From Paenibacillus phytohabitans (GTDB taxonomy: Bacteria > Bacillota > Bacilli > Paenibacillales > Paenibacillaceae), in NCBI RefSeq assembly GCF_013141775.1, contig NZ_WHOB01000020.1:372001-436000 (forward strand): a DNA stretch of 64,000 nt, written 5' to 3'. Shown here in pieces: positions 10,586 to 18,624 of the stretch (position 1 is its first letter; every line of letters starts with the position of its first letter). The notes under the pieces are model-generated. The model was given only the letters and a program-made list of their open reading frames with translations. It did no database searches and was not told the origin of the DNA. A program made the translations under genes and the position numbers.

Positions 10586-10649
10586 ATTTTAGTTTATTTT
10601 CTGAAAAAGGACTGTGACAAATATCACTCTTTCGGTGATATTTGTCACT
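10586..10649 (-). promoter_or_regulatory. pflB promoter with two Fnr boxes
   Basis: Box 1, TGTGACAAATATCACT (10613-10628), and box 2, GGTGATATTTGTCACT (10634-10649), both fit TGTGA-N6-TCACA, and their centres are 21 bp apart. A -10 hexamer TAAAAT lies on the minus strand at 10591-10586. The predicted start near 10579 puts box 1 at about -41.5 and box 2 at -62.5. No -35 hexamer is evident, as expected for an Fnr class II promoter. Confidence 0.7.
10614..10648 (-). terminator. adhE terminator formed by the Fnr-box inverted repeat
   Basis: GTGACAAATATCAC (10614-10627) and GTGATATTTGTCAC (10635-10648) are perfect 14-bp inverted copies with a 7-base loop. Transcription leaving adhE meets this stem followed by AGTCCTTTTTC, a plausible terminator. 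The same bases form the two Fnr boxes of pflB. Confidence 0.6.
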
Positions 10650-10703
10650 TCCATCCAGTCCCATATTAACCTTTAACCTTATTCTTTGCCAGACAATCTT
10701 AAA

Positions 10704-13325
10704 TTAGTTGTCGAATCTTCCGTAGAATGCGTTGCGGTATACATCAGCAAGTTCAGATACCAGCGGCATTTTTGGATTGGCAGTTGTACATTGGTCTTCA
10801 AATGCACGGTCAGCCAGGTAATCTACACGGGATTCGAAATCCTTAGGATCAAAGCCAAGAGCCGAGAAGGATTCTTCGATACCGAGTTTTTTGTTCATGT
10901 CGCGGATTGCATTGATCAGGCTGGTTACGCCTTCTTCGGTTGTGCGTGCTGGCAATCCCAGGATACGGGCAATTTCAGCATACCGTTCGTCAGCTACAAA
11001 GTGCGAATATTTAGGGAACGAAGCGAACTTCGTAGGTTTCTTGGCATTGTAACGGATAACATGCGGCATCAGGATGGCATTGGTACGGCCATGTGCTGTG
11101 TGATACTGTCCGCCCCATTTGTGCGCCAAGCTGTGGTTGATACCCAGGAATGCATTAGCGAAAGCCATACCTGCCAGAGTCGAAGCGTTGTGCATTTTTT
11201 CACGGGCAAGCTTGTCGCCTTGCAGTGCGGATTTCTCCAGCCACTGGAATACCAGTTGAATGGCTTTGATTGCCAGACCATCGGAATAGTCACTGGCCAT
11301 AACAGATACATAAGCTTCAATTGCATGTGTCAATACATCCATACCTGTATCGGCAACAGCAGTTTTCGGCAAGCTGTATACAAACTCCGGATCGATAATA
11401 GCTACATCTGGAGTCAGCTCATAATCGGCCAGCGGATACTTAGTATTATTGCCAGTTGTCTTGTCTGTGATAACTGCGAACGAAGTTACTTCAGAACCTG
11501 TACCGGAAGTTGTTGGAATCGCAACGAATTTGGCTTTGTTGCCGAGCTTAGGGAATTTGTATACCCGTTTACGGATATCCATGAACTTCTGTTTCAGGCC
11601 GTTGAAGTCTGCATCCGGGTGTTCGTAGAACAGCCACATTCCTTTTGCAGCATCCATTGGGGAACCGCCGCCGAGTGCGATGATGCAGTCCGGCTGGAAT
11701 CTGTTCATCATTGCAGCGCCTTTTTCTACAGTAGTTGTCGATGGATCCGGTTCAACTTCCGAGAACACTTCGATCGCTACCGGAGTCTGGCGTTGACGCA
11801 GGTAATGCTCAACTCTTTCCACATAGCCCAGTTTAACCATCATAGGGTCAGTGATAATTGCTACACGAGTGATATCAGGCATTTTGGCCAGGTACTGTGT
11901 GGATCCCTTTTCGAAGTAAATCTTGTCAGGTACTTTAAACCATTGCATATTCACGGTACGACGGTTCACCCTTTTCACGTTGATCAGATTGATTGCAGTC
12001 ACGTTTTGCGATACAGAGTTGCGTCCATAAGATCCGCAGCCCAGTGTCAATGAAGGGATATTAGTGTTGTAAATATCGCCGATTGCGCCGTGTGTCGATG
12101 GCGAGTTGACGAGAATACGTCCGGTTTGCAGACGGTTGGAGAACTTCATGATTACTTCTTCGTTGTTCGAGTGGATAGCCGAGCTGTGGCCCATGCCGCC
12201 AAATTCAACGATTTCAGCTGCGCGTTCGATACCCTGGTCTGCGTTCTTCACTTTGTAGCAAGCCAGAACCGGGCTCAGCTTCTCAGCGGACAACGGATAT
12301 TTAGTACCTACGCCTTCAAGTTCAGCTACCAGGATCTTCGTGCCGGCAGGAACCTGAATTCCGCACATTTCAGCGATCTTCACAGCGGATTGGCCGACGA
12401 TAGCCGGGTTAACCGCACATTTTTCTACGTTCATTGCGCCGCTTGTCAGCTTGGCAGCTTCTTCTTTGTTTACAAAGTAGCAGCCGTTCGCAATCATTTT
12501 CTTCTTCACTTGGTCAAAAATCGCTTCTTCAATGATAACCGCTTGCTCGGAAGCACAGATCATACCATTATCAAATGTTTTGGAAAGGATAATGTCTGTC
12601 ACTGCCTGATCAATGTCAGCACTCTTCTCAATGAAAGCAGGAACGTTACCAGGACCTACGCCGAGTGCCGGTTTGCCGCAGCTGTAAGCCGCTTTAACCA
12701 TTGCCGATCCGCCGGTTGCCAGAATCAGTGCAACGTCAGGATTGTTCATCAGTGCGTTTGTTTTGTCCATGGTCGGAAGTTCGATCCATTGGATGAAGTT
12801 CTCAGGAGCGCCAGCCTTCACACCTGCATCATGTAGAATTTTGGCGGCTGCCGCACTACACTCTTGCGCTGAAGGGTGGAATCCGAATATAATAGGGTTA
12901 CGTGTCTTAGCGGAAATCAAAGCTTTAAACATCGTGGTGGATGTTGGGTTGGTTACCGGTGTGATACCCATAATGATTCCGACAGGTTCAGCAATCTTCT
13001 GGAAGTTGTCATAAGCGTTATCCTCAATAACGCCTACTGTCTTGTCGTACTTAATTCCGTGCCAGATATATTCAGTTGAGAAGATGTTCTTCGTAATTTT
13101 GTCTTCATAGACACCGCGTCCTGTTTCTTCAACGGCCAGCTTAGCCAGGTACATATGTTTGTCGAGTCCGGCCAACGCCATTGCATGAACGATTGTGTTA
13201 GTTTGCTCTTGATCCAGTCCCATGAACGCTTCATGAGCTTTCTTTGCTTTATCCACCAAAGTCTGAATATATTCTTCAGCGGTGGTTTGTTTCACTTGGG
13301 CGGCGACTTCGTTTTTAACTGCCAT
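10704..13325 (-). CDS. adhE: Bifunctional acetaldehyde-CoA / alcohol dehydrogenase
   Basis: The protein has 873 residues, normal for AdhE. Residues 1 to about 440 are the CoA-acylating aldehyde dehydrogenase with the catalytic cysteine in NGMICASEQ. Residues from about 455 to the end are the iron-dependent alcohol dehydrogenase with GGGSPMD (NAD binding) and the metal-binding stretch HSLAHKWGGQYHTAHG. It reduces acetyl-CoA to ethanol via acetaldehyde, consuming two NADH, and usually forms spirosomes. The ATG at 13325 follows GGAGGACGAGGGAG. Upstream lie an Fnr/Rex-type palindrome and a cre site. It probably works with PflB in mixed-acid fermentation. Confidence 0.98.
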   Translation of the reverse strand: MAVKNEVAAQVKQTTAEEYIQTLVDKAKKAHEAFMGLDQEQTNTIVHAMALAGLDKHMYLAKLAVEETGRGVYEDKITKNIFSTEYIWHGIKYDKTVGVIEDNAYDNFQKIAEPVGIIMGITPVTNPTSTTMFKALISAKTRNPIIFGFHPSAQECSAAAAKILHDAGVKAGAPENFIQWIELPTMDKTNALMNNPDVALILATGGSAMVKAAYSCGKPALGVGPGNVPAFIEKSADIDQAVTDIILSKTFDNGMICASEQAVIIEEAIFDQVKKKMIANGCYFVNKEEAAKLTSGAMNVEKCAVNPAIVGQSAVKIAEMCGIQVPAGTKILVAELEGVGTKYPLSAEKLSPVLACYKVKNADQGIERAAEIVEFGGMGHSSAIHSNNEEVIMKFSNRLQTGRILVNSPSTHGAIGDIYNTNIPSLTLGCGSYGRNSVSQNVTAINLINVKRVNRRTVNMQWFKVPDKIYFEKGSTQYLAKMPDITRVAIITDPMMVKLGYVERVEHYLRQRQTPVAIEVFSEVEPDPSTTTVEKGAAMMNRFQPDCIIALGGGSPMDAAKGMWLFYEHPDADFNGLKQKFMDIRKRVYKFPKLGNKAKFVAIPTTSGTGSEVTSFAVITDKTTGNNTKYPLADYELTPDVAIIDPEFVYSLPKTAVADTGMDVLTHAIEAYVSVMASDYSDGLAIKAIQLVFQWLEKSALQGDKLAREKMHNASTLAGMAFANAFLGINHSLAHKWGGQYHTAHGRTNAILMPHVIRYNAKKPTKFASFPKYSHFVADERYAEIARILGLPARTTEEGVTSLINAIRDMNKKLGIEESFSALGFDPKDFESRVDYLADRAFEDQCTTANPKMPLVSELADVYRNAFYGRFDN

Positions 13326-13373
13326 CTCCCTCGTCCTCCTGTCAATTTTTAGGTTGTTTTTCTCTACACATTT

Positions 13374-13418
13374 ATCTTATCATATCCTTTTCACCTTGTA
13401 TAGTGAAATCTTTCACAA
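13374..13418 (-). promoter_or_regulatory. adhE promoter with Fnr/Rex-type palindrome
   Basis: TAGTGAAATCTTTCACAA (13401-13418) matches the Rex consensus TTGTGAAATATTTCACAA at 16 of 18 positions, and its core also fits the Fnr pattern (AGTGA-N6-TCACA). A -10-like TAAGAT on the minus strand (13379-13374) predicts a start near 13367, placing the palindrome centre at about -42. Another possible -10, TATGAT, overlaps it (13384-13379). Which regulator binds cannot be decided from sequence. Confidence 0.6.
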
Positions 13419-13444
13419 AGTATAAAGTTTTTTTTGATTTGTTT

Positions 13445-13458
13445 TCAAAGCGCTTTCA
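13445..13458. promoter_or_regulatory. cre site upstream of adhE (CcpA)
   Basis: TCAAAGCGCTTTCA reads on the minus strand as TGAAAGCGCTTTGA, one mismatch from the CcpA cre consensus. It lies 120-133 bases upstream of the adhE start and upstream of the Fnr/Rex-type palindrome. The rest of the 443-base spacer (13326-13768) shows no gene. Confidence 0.55.
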
Positions 13459-13686
13459 TTCGATCATATTCTAGTCTATTTTCCATTTGTTGTGTGAAAA
13501 TTCATTTATATTTGTCCGATTTGCGAACGCCCGCCCTCTAGCCTCCCCTGCTTTTCTTGAATCCAGCTCTTCAGCCTTGTTTTTCCCCCAGAATAATGAT
13601 GCTATCTGATGTTCTTCCTTATCTTCGTCAACTCTACTCTCCTGCCGCATTCTCTTACATAGAAGTATAAATATAAATCAGAGCAA

Positions 13687-13718
13687 GCAAAAAGGCAGGA
13701 GACCGGGTCTCCTGCCTT
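13687..13718 (-). terminator. Terminator of sugar ABC operon 2
   Basis: AAGGCAGGAGACC (13692-13704) and GGTCTCCTGCCTT (13706-13718) form a 13-bp inverted repeat. On the minus strand the stem ends in TTTTTGCTT. It follows the binding-protein gene by about 50 bases. Confidence 0.9.
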
Positions 13719-13768
13719 AGCGTTATAAATCCTCTATCAAGCATCGTAACCACTCATTCAGCAAGTGA

Positions 13769-15235
13769 CTATTCCACTTTGATAGTATCGAAGAATTTCT
13801 CTTGTACAGTTTTGGCTGCAGCGTCGAGCTGGGCCTTGGAATCTGTACCATCCTTGGAGAATAGCTCCTGAATTACATTGGACATGGTTGCGTAATAATC
13901 CTGAGTATTGTATTGTGCTTCAGGCTTACCATCCAGCAGCGCCATGATTTCAGGGCTGTATTGATAAACGATGTCGTACTTGTCATAGACAGCTTTGGTC
14001 TTCTTGCCGAAGTCGGAATCAGCAGCATAGTAATCAAGGAGCGGCGGGATGTAGTATTTGCCGTCCGTTTTGCGCTGGCTGATAATCGCGTCAAGAGCTT
14101 CAAGGCCTTTGTCAGAGAAGTAATCGAAAGTAATATAGCGGAAGGCCATTTCCTGCTCGTCTTTGCTGGCGTTCGGATTGATAACCAGATAGTCACCGCC
14201 GAGTACGCCGGTATGCTTGCCGCCTTTTTCAGCAGCTGGCATCGGGTAAGTAAGTACATCTTCAGGCTTGAGTCCGCCCTGGTTGAGCGCCTGCTCGATA
14301 ACACCGTCAGATCCGGCCATTACCATAGCAGTACGTCCCTGCTGGAACGCGCCTACAGCATCGCCCCAGCCAAGCGCCCAGTCCTGAGGAACAGCTTTGG
14401 CTTCCCATCTCAGCTTCTTATAGAAATCCAGCGCCTTCACACCGGCATCCGAATTGAATGTAGCCACAACCTTGCCGCCTTCAATCTTCTGGATTTCACC
14501 GCCTGCTTCGAACAGGAAGTTGGTCCAGTTCCAGCCTGCTTCGTTGCCTTTACCCATTGGAGCAATACCGGAGATCCCCTTTTTGGTATCCGCTACCCCT
14601 TTGGCGGTATTCAGCATATCATCCCAGGTCCAGTCCATTGGAGGGACGGCTACACCTTTTTCATCCAGCATCTTTTTATTAATCATTGTTGTAGTGACAT
14701 AACCCTTTTGCGTTACGCCATACACTTTGCCGTCAATAATGAACTGGTTCTGCAGGACAGGGTTAATCTGATCCTTGAATTCATAGTTGTTCCACAGATC
14801 CGTAACATCAGCAACCCAGCCCTTCTCGACCAGGAATTTCGCTTCAGTTGCATAGGTGTTGAAGAAGGTAGGAGCTTCATTCGCCGCCATCTTCACACCG
14901 ATTTCGCTTACATTGTACTGCCAGTCATCCTTGACAATCTCTACATTCGGATAGACCTCCTGGAACCGCTTGATCTTGTCATCCTCCTGTGCTCTTACCT
15001 CGGTAAGGTCAGGGGTAGGATAGTGAATTTTGATCGTTACTTTTCTCTGGGTGATATCATCTACCGGTGCCTCTGTCGGAGCAGCGGTCTCCTCTGCTGC
15101 ATTAGTAGCTGCTGGTGCAGGTGTCGCCTCTCCTCCATTTGCCGCCGGTTTGTTCCCGTTATTATTGCCGCCGCAAGCGGACAATAACGATCCCGTCACC
15201 AGGAGACATGCTAATACGTTGGAAAATTTACGCAT
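13769..15235 (-). CDS. Extracellular sugar-binding lipoprotein of ABC transporter (system 2)
   Basis: The protein has 488 residues from the ATG at 15235, which follows AGGGGAG; a TTG further upstream has no ribosome site. The signal peptide ends in the lipobox LLSAC with C21 lipidated. A long Asn/Ala/Pro/Thr linker follows, then a family-1 solute-binding fold (ANEAPTFFNTYATEAKFL, VYGVTQKGYVTTTMINKKML, GWGDAVGAFQQGRTAMVMAG). It is the last gene of operon 2, after the two permeases, separated from them by 133 bases. It shares its overall plan with the system 1 lipoprotein but little local sequence, so a different sugar is likely. Confidence 0.92.
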   Translation of the reverse strand: MRKFSNVLACLLVTGSLLSACGGNNNGNKPAANGGEATPAPAATNAAEETAAPTEAPVDDITQRKVTIKIHYPTPDLTEVRAQEDDKIKRFQEVYPNVEIVKDDWQYNVSEIGVKMAANEAPTFFNTYATEAKFLVEKGWVADVTDLWNNYEFKDQINPVLQNQFIIDGKVYGVTQKGYVTTTMINKKMLDEKGVAVPPMDWTWDDMLNTAKGVADTKKGISGIAPMGKGNEAGWNWTNFLFEAGGEIQKIEGGKVVATFNSDAGVKALDFYKKLRWEAKAVPQDWALGWGDAVGAFQQGRTAMVMAGSDGVIEQALNQGGLKPEDVLTYPMPAAEKGGKHTGVLGGDYLVINPNASKDEQEMAFRYITFDYFSDKGLEALDAIISQRKTDGKYYIPPLLDYYAADSDFGKKTKAVYDKYDIVYQYSPEIMALLDGKPEAQYNTQDYYATMSNVIQELFSKDGTDSKAQLDAAAKTVQEKFFDTIKVE

Positions 15236-15368
15236 TGAAACTCCCCTTTTCAATTCATAATTAGCTTACAAATTCATCATAAAAGAGAAACCGTTTACAA
15301 ACGAGGTGTATTTATATTCCTTTCATGTGCAGGTTTACGATCCGTATCCTACTGCAGCATAATTCTGA

Positions 15369-16241
15369 TCACCCTTTGACAGCCGACAGGGAAACGCCAC
15401 GCATAATGAACTTCTGGAAAACAAGGAAGACCAGAATAGGCGGCAAAGAAACAAGGAACAGAATGGCAAATTTGATGTTAGTGTTCAGTGCTTTTACATT
15501 AATAACGTATTTATAGATCGCTGTAGCGAGCGTGTACTTCTCCTCACTGTGCATGACAAGCGACGGCCAGAACCAGTCGTTCCAGGCTGTGGAGAAGATA
15601 AAGATCGCCAGTGTTGCAAAAATCGGAATGGACAGGGGAACCGCAATGGTGAAGAAGCTTCTCGGCTCAGAGGCCCCGTCAATCCGTGCGGCTTCAAGAA
15701 TCTCCGGATGAATCCCGTCGAAGAAATTCTTAAGCAGCAGGAAGAAGAAGGTATTCGCCCCAGCCGGCAGCCAGAAAGCCGCATACTGGTTCAGCAGCCC
15801 GAGTTCCTTCAGATTGACAAAGTTCGGGATCATATAGCTCGTGGCCGGAATAAACAGCGTCATCAGGAAGAAGAAGTAGAAGGCCTTGCGGTAAGGCACA
15901 TTCATCCGCGAGATGCTGAAGGACGCCAGGCCCAGTACAACCAGGGTAGCTACCATGTTCCCAACAAAGATGTACAGCGTGTTCCGCAGGAACATCGGCA
16001 GATTGATATAATCCAGCGCATCCTTAAGGTTGCTGAAATGCCACTCCTGCGGGAAAAAATGCGGCGGAAATGAGTTAACCTCCACGTTGGACTTAAGTCC
16101 GTTGAACATGGTCATCAATATGGGATACAGCATGCTGAAAATCATTAAAAGAATGAAAAACACCATGATTCCGTATACGATTTTGTTGCCGGTCTTCTTA
16201 AGATCATGTTCGGAGAGAATCCCTCTGTCTGCGCTCTTCAT
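15369..16241 (-). CDS. Sugar ABC transporter permease, LplC/MalG type (system 2)
   Basis: The protein has 290 residues from the ATG at 16241, preceded by AAGGAGGACAACTAGG. A longer frame reaching 16301 would overlap the upstream permease and has no ribosome site. It has about six membrane helices, the EAA loop EILEAARIDGASEPRSFFTI, and the C-terminal FIMRGVSLSAVKG typical of LplC-like permeases of the CUT1 group. It starts 1 base after the upstream permease stop, so the two are tightly coupled. Confidence 0.92.
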   Translation of the reverse strand: MKSADRGILSEHDLKKTGNKIVYGIMVFFILLMIFSMLYPILMTMFNGLKSNVEVNSFPPHFFPQEWHFSNLKDALDYINLPMFLRNTLYIFVGNMVATLVVLGLASFSISRMNVPYRKAFYFFFLMTLFIPATSYMIPNFVNLKELGLLNQYAAFWLPAGANTFFFLLLKNFFDGIHPEILEAARIDGASEPRSFFTIAVPLSIPIFATLAIFIFSTAWNDWFWPSLVMHSEEKYTLATAIYKYVINVKALNTNIKFAILFLVSLPPILVFLVFQKFIMRGVSLSAVKG

Positions 16242-16242
16242 C

Positions 16243-17166
16243 CTAGTTGTCCTCCTTGTTAAGCTTGAACTGTAAAATGCCCAAACCGCCCAGAACAACA
16301 AACATCAGCATTCCCAGCGCAGTCGCCGTACCATAATCCAGTCTTGTAAAAGCATATTTCACAATGAGCAGCGCATAGGTCAGCGTAGCATTGTTCGGTC
16401 CTCCGTCAAGCAGGGCCATCTGTGACTGGTACCCTTGAGAGGTAGCAATAATCTGCAGAATCAGCATGAGCAGAATCAGATTGCGCAGCGACGGCAGGGT
16501 AATATGGCGGATGCGGGCCCAGACTCCGGCTCCATCAATCTCAGCAGCCTCATACCAGTCCCGGGGAATACTGAGCACCGCAGCGAGATAGATCAGCATC
16601 CCCGAGCCGAACTGCTGCCAGGTCTCCATGAAGACAAGCGAGATCATCGACCACCTGGTATCCGTCAGGAAAGCGATCTGATCTGCCCCCGTGCTGCCAA
16701 TCAGGGCATTAATCGGTCCGACCGGATCATACAGCCATCTCCATAGTCCGTACAAGACAACCGCAGGCATTACATAAGGCAAATACGCCGCTACGCGTAC
16801 GAATCCGCCGAATTTTCTCAGCTCGGAGATCGCAATTGCAAAAGCAATCGGTACCCAGAAGCCGATCACAAGGCAGAGCAGCATGTAGTAAAGCGTGTTT
16901 TTCACAGCAATCAGCACATCCGGGTCCGTAAGTGCTCTGGCATAATTGTCCATGCCTACGAATGTATTTCCTTTGACGAAGTCCACCGTGTAGAAGCTGT
17001 ACAGGAATCCTTTGAAAATGGGCACCCACATAAACATAATGAAGATGATGATCGCGGGGACGAGGAACATAAAGCCCCAAAAATTCTTTTTCCAGCGGTT
17101 CTGTTTATACGGCTTGCTCTCGAGCTCCGCTGGCAGGTGATCATGTAACGCAGCAGACTGGTTCAT
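16243..17166 (-). CDS. Sugar ABC transporter permease, LplB/MalF type (system 2)
   Basis: The protein has 307 residues. The ATG at 17166 follows GAGGGAG; an in-frame GTG 33 bases upstream lies in a hairpin and lacks a ribosome site. The cytoplasmic N-terminus (KPYKQNRWKKNFWGFMFLVP) is typical of LplB-like subunits. Six membrane helices are expected, and the EAA loop is DWYEAAEIDGAGVWARIRHI. It is the first transport gene after the two-component genes and pairs with the adjacent LplC-like protein. No dedicated ATPase is encoded. Confidence 0.92.
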   Translation of the reverse strand: MNQSAALHDHLPAELESKPYKQNRWKKNFWGFMFLVPAIIIFIMFMWVPIFKGFLYSFYTVDFVKGNTFVGMDNYARALTDPDVLIAVKNTLYYMLLCLVIGFWVPIAFAIAISELRKFGGFVRVAAYLPYVMPAVVLYGLWRWLYDPVGPINALIGSTGADQIAFLTDTRWSMISLVFMETWQQFGSGMLIYLAAVLSIPRDWYEAAEIDGAGVWARIRHITLPSLRNLILLMLILQIIATSQGYQSQMALLDGGPNNATLTYALLIVKYAFTRLDYGTATALGMLMFVVLGGLGILQFKLNKEDN

Positions 17167-17282
17167 TCTGGCTCCCTCATTCCTTTCGTCTTTCAGCACT
17201 TTCGCAAAGTGCTTCCTACCTTAATTGTAGAAAATGAGGGGGAGGCTGAACATGTCTATATCTATGGCAATCGTAAGCGTTC

Positions 17283-18611
17283 TTACTTCTTCAGTTCACT
17301 GGGGCTGATTCCGTAGTATTTTTTGAAAATCTTGCTGAAATGCTCCGGCGACTCATATCCCACCCGCTCGGCAATCTCATACCGGCGCAGATCGGTATTC
17401 AGAATCATCTCCCGGCTGTCCTCCATCCGCAGCTTGATCACATATTCCCACAGGTTATGGCCTGTATTTTTCTTGAACAGGTAACTCAGATAGTTGGGGC
17501 TGACATGGTTCTTCTTGGCAACCTCATGGATCGTTAAGCCCTTCTGGGCGTAATTCCCGTCAATATACTCCTTGGCCTTCTGCACAATCAGATTGCTGTG
17601 CGTATGCAGCTCCTCGGGTGACGGATCAGCGGCATAGTTGTTCCAGTTGAAATCGCCATAGTAGAACACATAGTGGTCGGCATGCTCTTTGTTCCATAGA
17701 ATGGCCTTCGAGGCCTGGCGGTTCAGCACATCCATGAAGCTAATCCCCTTCAGAATCTGGCTGATGCCGATTACAGCATTCAGATGCAGATAGCGGTGGA
17801 TATTGAAATGCAGACTGCGCCCGAGCACATCAAGCCGTCCTACCTGGCCGGTTGCCGATTCCTCGTAGCTCTTCTCATCCCACTGGATAATCACTGTAAT
17901 CTCCTGGTCCGGTGAATAAAAGGCTGTAGAGTTCCACTCCTGATCGAGCAGCTCCTTGGCAATATTCAGGGCGGCATAACGCAGCAGACTGCGGTCACGG
18001 GAAGTATATTTCTGCTCACGCCGTTCTTCCGGCAAGGGGAGCTTGATTTTGATGACGGCAAAAAACGGCCCCTGCAGCTTAAGCTCATCCAGCTTACGCA
18101 GCTCCTCCTCCCTCCCCAGCACCGAAGCGGTTTCGGCAAGCAGCGTATTCAGCAGTTCGCTATACTCCGGGAGAGGCTCCTCCAGGCGGAAGCTTTCACT
18201 GATCCCGTCCATGTAGGTGGCCAGCTCCGGTGACGGCTTATCCATCTTGAGGACTACACTGCGCACCGAATCAAGGAATTGCTCACTGTTCAGCGGCTTG
18301 ATCAGATAATCCTTAGCTCCCAGCCGGACGGCCATCTGGGCATACTGAAAGGTCTCATGCGCAGAGATGACGATCGTCTGCACCCAGGGTTTGGCCATTT
18401 TGGCATGCTGCATCAGCTCGATGCCGCTCATCGCTCCCATCTGAATATCCGTAACGAGCAGATCAATCTCTTCCATCCGGATACAATCCAGTGCCTCAAA
18501 TCCGCTGTTCGCGGTATAAATATGGTCAATATCAAGGCCTGAAGCGGCCAGCAGACTGCTTAGCCCTTTACAAATAAGCGGCTCATCATCAACAACCAGT
18601 ATATTGAACAC
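17283..18611 (-). CDS. YesN-type response regulator with AraC DNA-binding domain (system 2)
   Basis: The protein has 442 residues. The receiver domain covers residues 1-125 with the acidic pair D8-D9, phospho-acceptor D55 (LLVTDIQMG) and the lysine in AKDYLIKPL. A 200-residue linker of the kind common in YesN proteins follows. The C-terminal AraC domain begins near residue 340 (LTIHEVAKKNHVSPNYLSYLF and YEIAERVGYESPEHFSKIF). It starts 13 bases after the kinase stop. It probably activates the downstream transporter genes. Confidence 0.92.
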   Translation of the reverse strand: MFNILVVDDEPLICKGLSSLLAASGLDIDHIYTANSGFEALDCIRMEEIDLLVTDIQMGAMSGIELMQHAKMAKPWVQTIVISAHETFQYAQMAVRLGAKDYLIKPLNSEQFLDSVRSVVLKMDKPSPELATYMDGISESFRLEEPLPEYSELLNTLLAETASVLGREEELRKLDELKLQGPFFAVIKIKLPLPEERREQKYTSRDRSLLRYAALNIAKELLDQEWNSTAFYSPDQEITVIIQWDEKSYEESATGQVGRLDVLGRSLHFNIHRYLHLNAVIGISQILKGISFMDVLNRQASKAILWNKEHADHYVFYYGDFNWNNYAADPSPEELHTHSNLIVQKAKEYIDGNYAQKGLTIHEVAKKNHVSPNYLSYLFKKNTGHNLWEYVIKLRMEDSREMILNTDLRRYEIAERVGYESPEHFSKIFKKYYGISPSELKK

Positions 18612-18624
18612 CTTGATCTCTCCT

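Noticed and set aside
10686..12053. A 455-codon frame on the plus strand, antisense to adhE
   Set aside because: It is a shadow of adhE codon use, with Cys/Phe-rich composition and no domain.
17192..17211. AGCACTTT / AAAGTGCT hairpin before the system 2 permease as a terminator
   Set aside because: No T tract follows on the minus strand and the downstream gene is expressed with the operon; at most it tunes mRNA stability.
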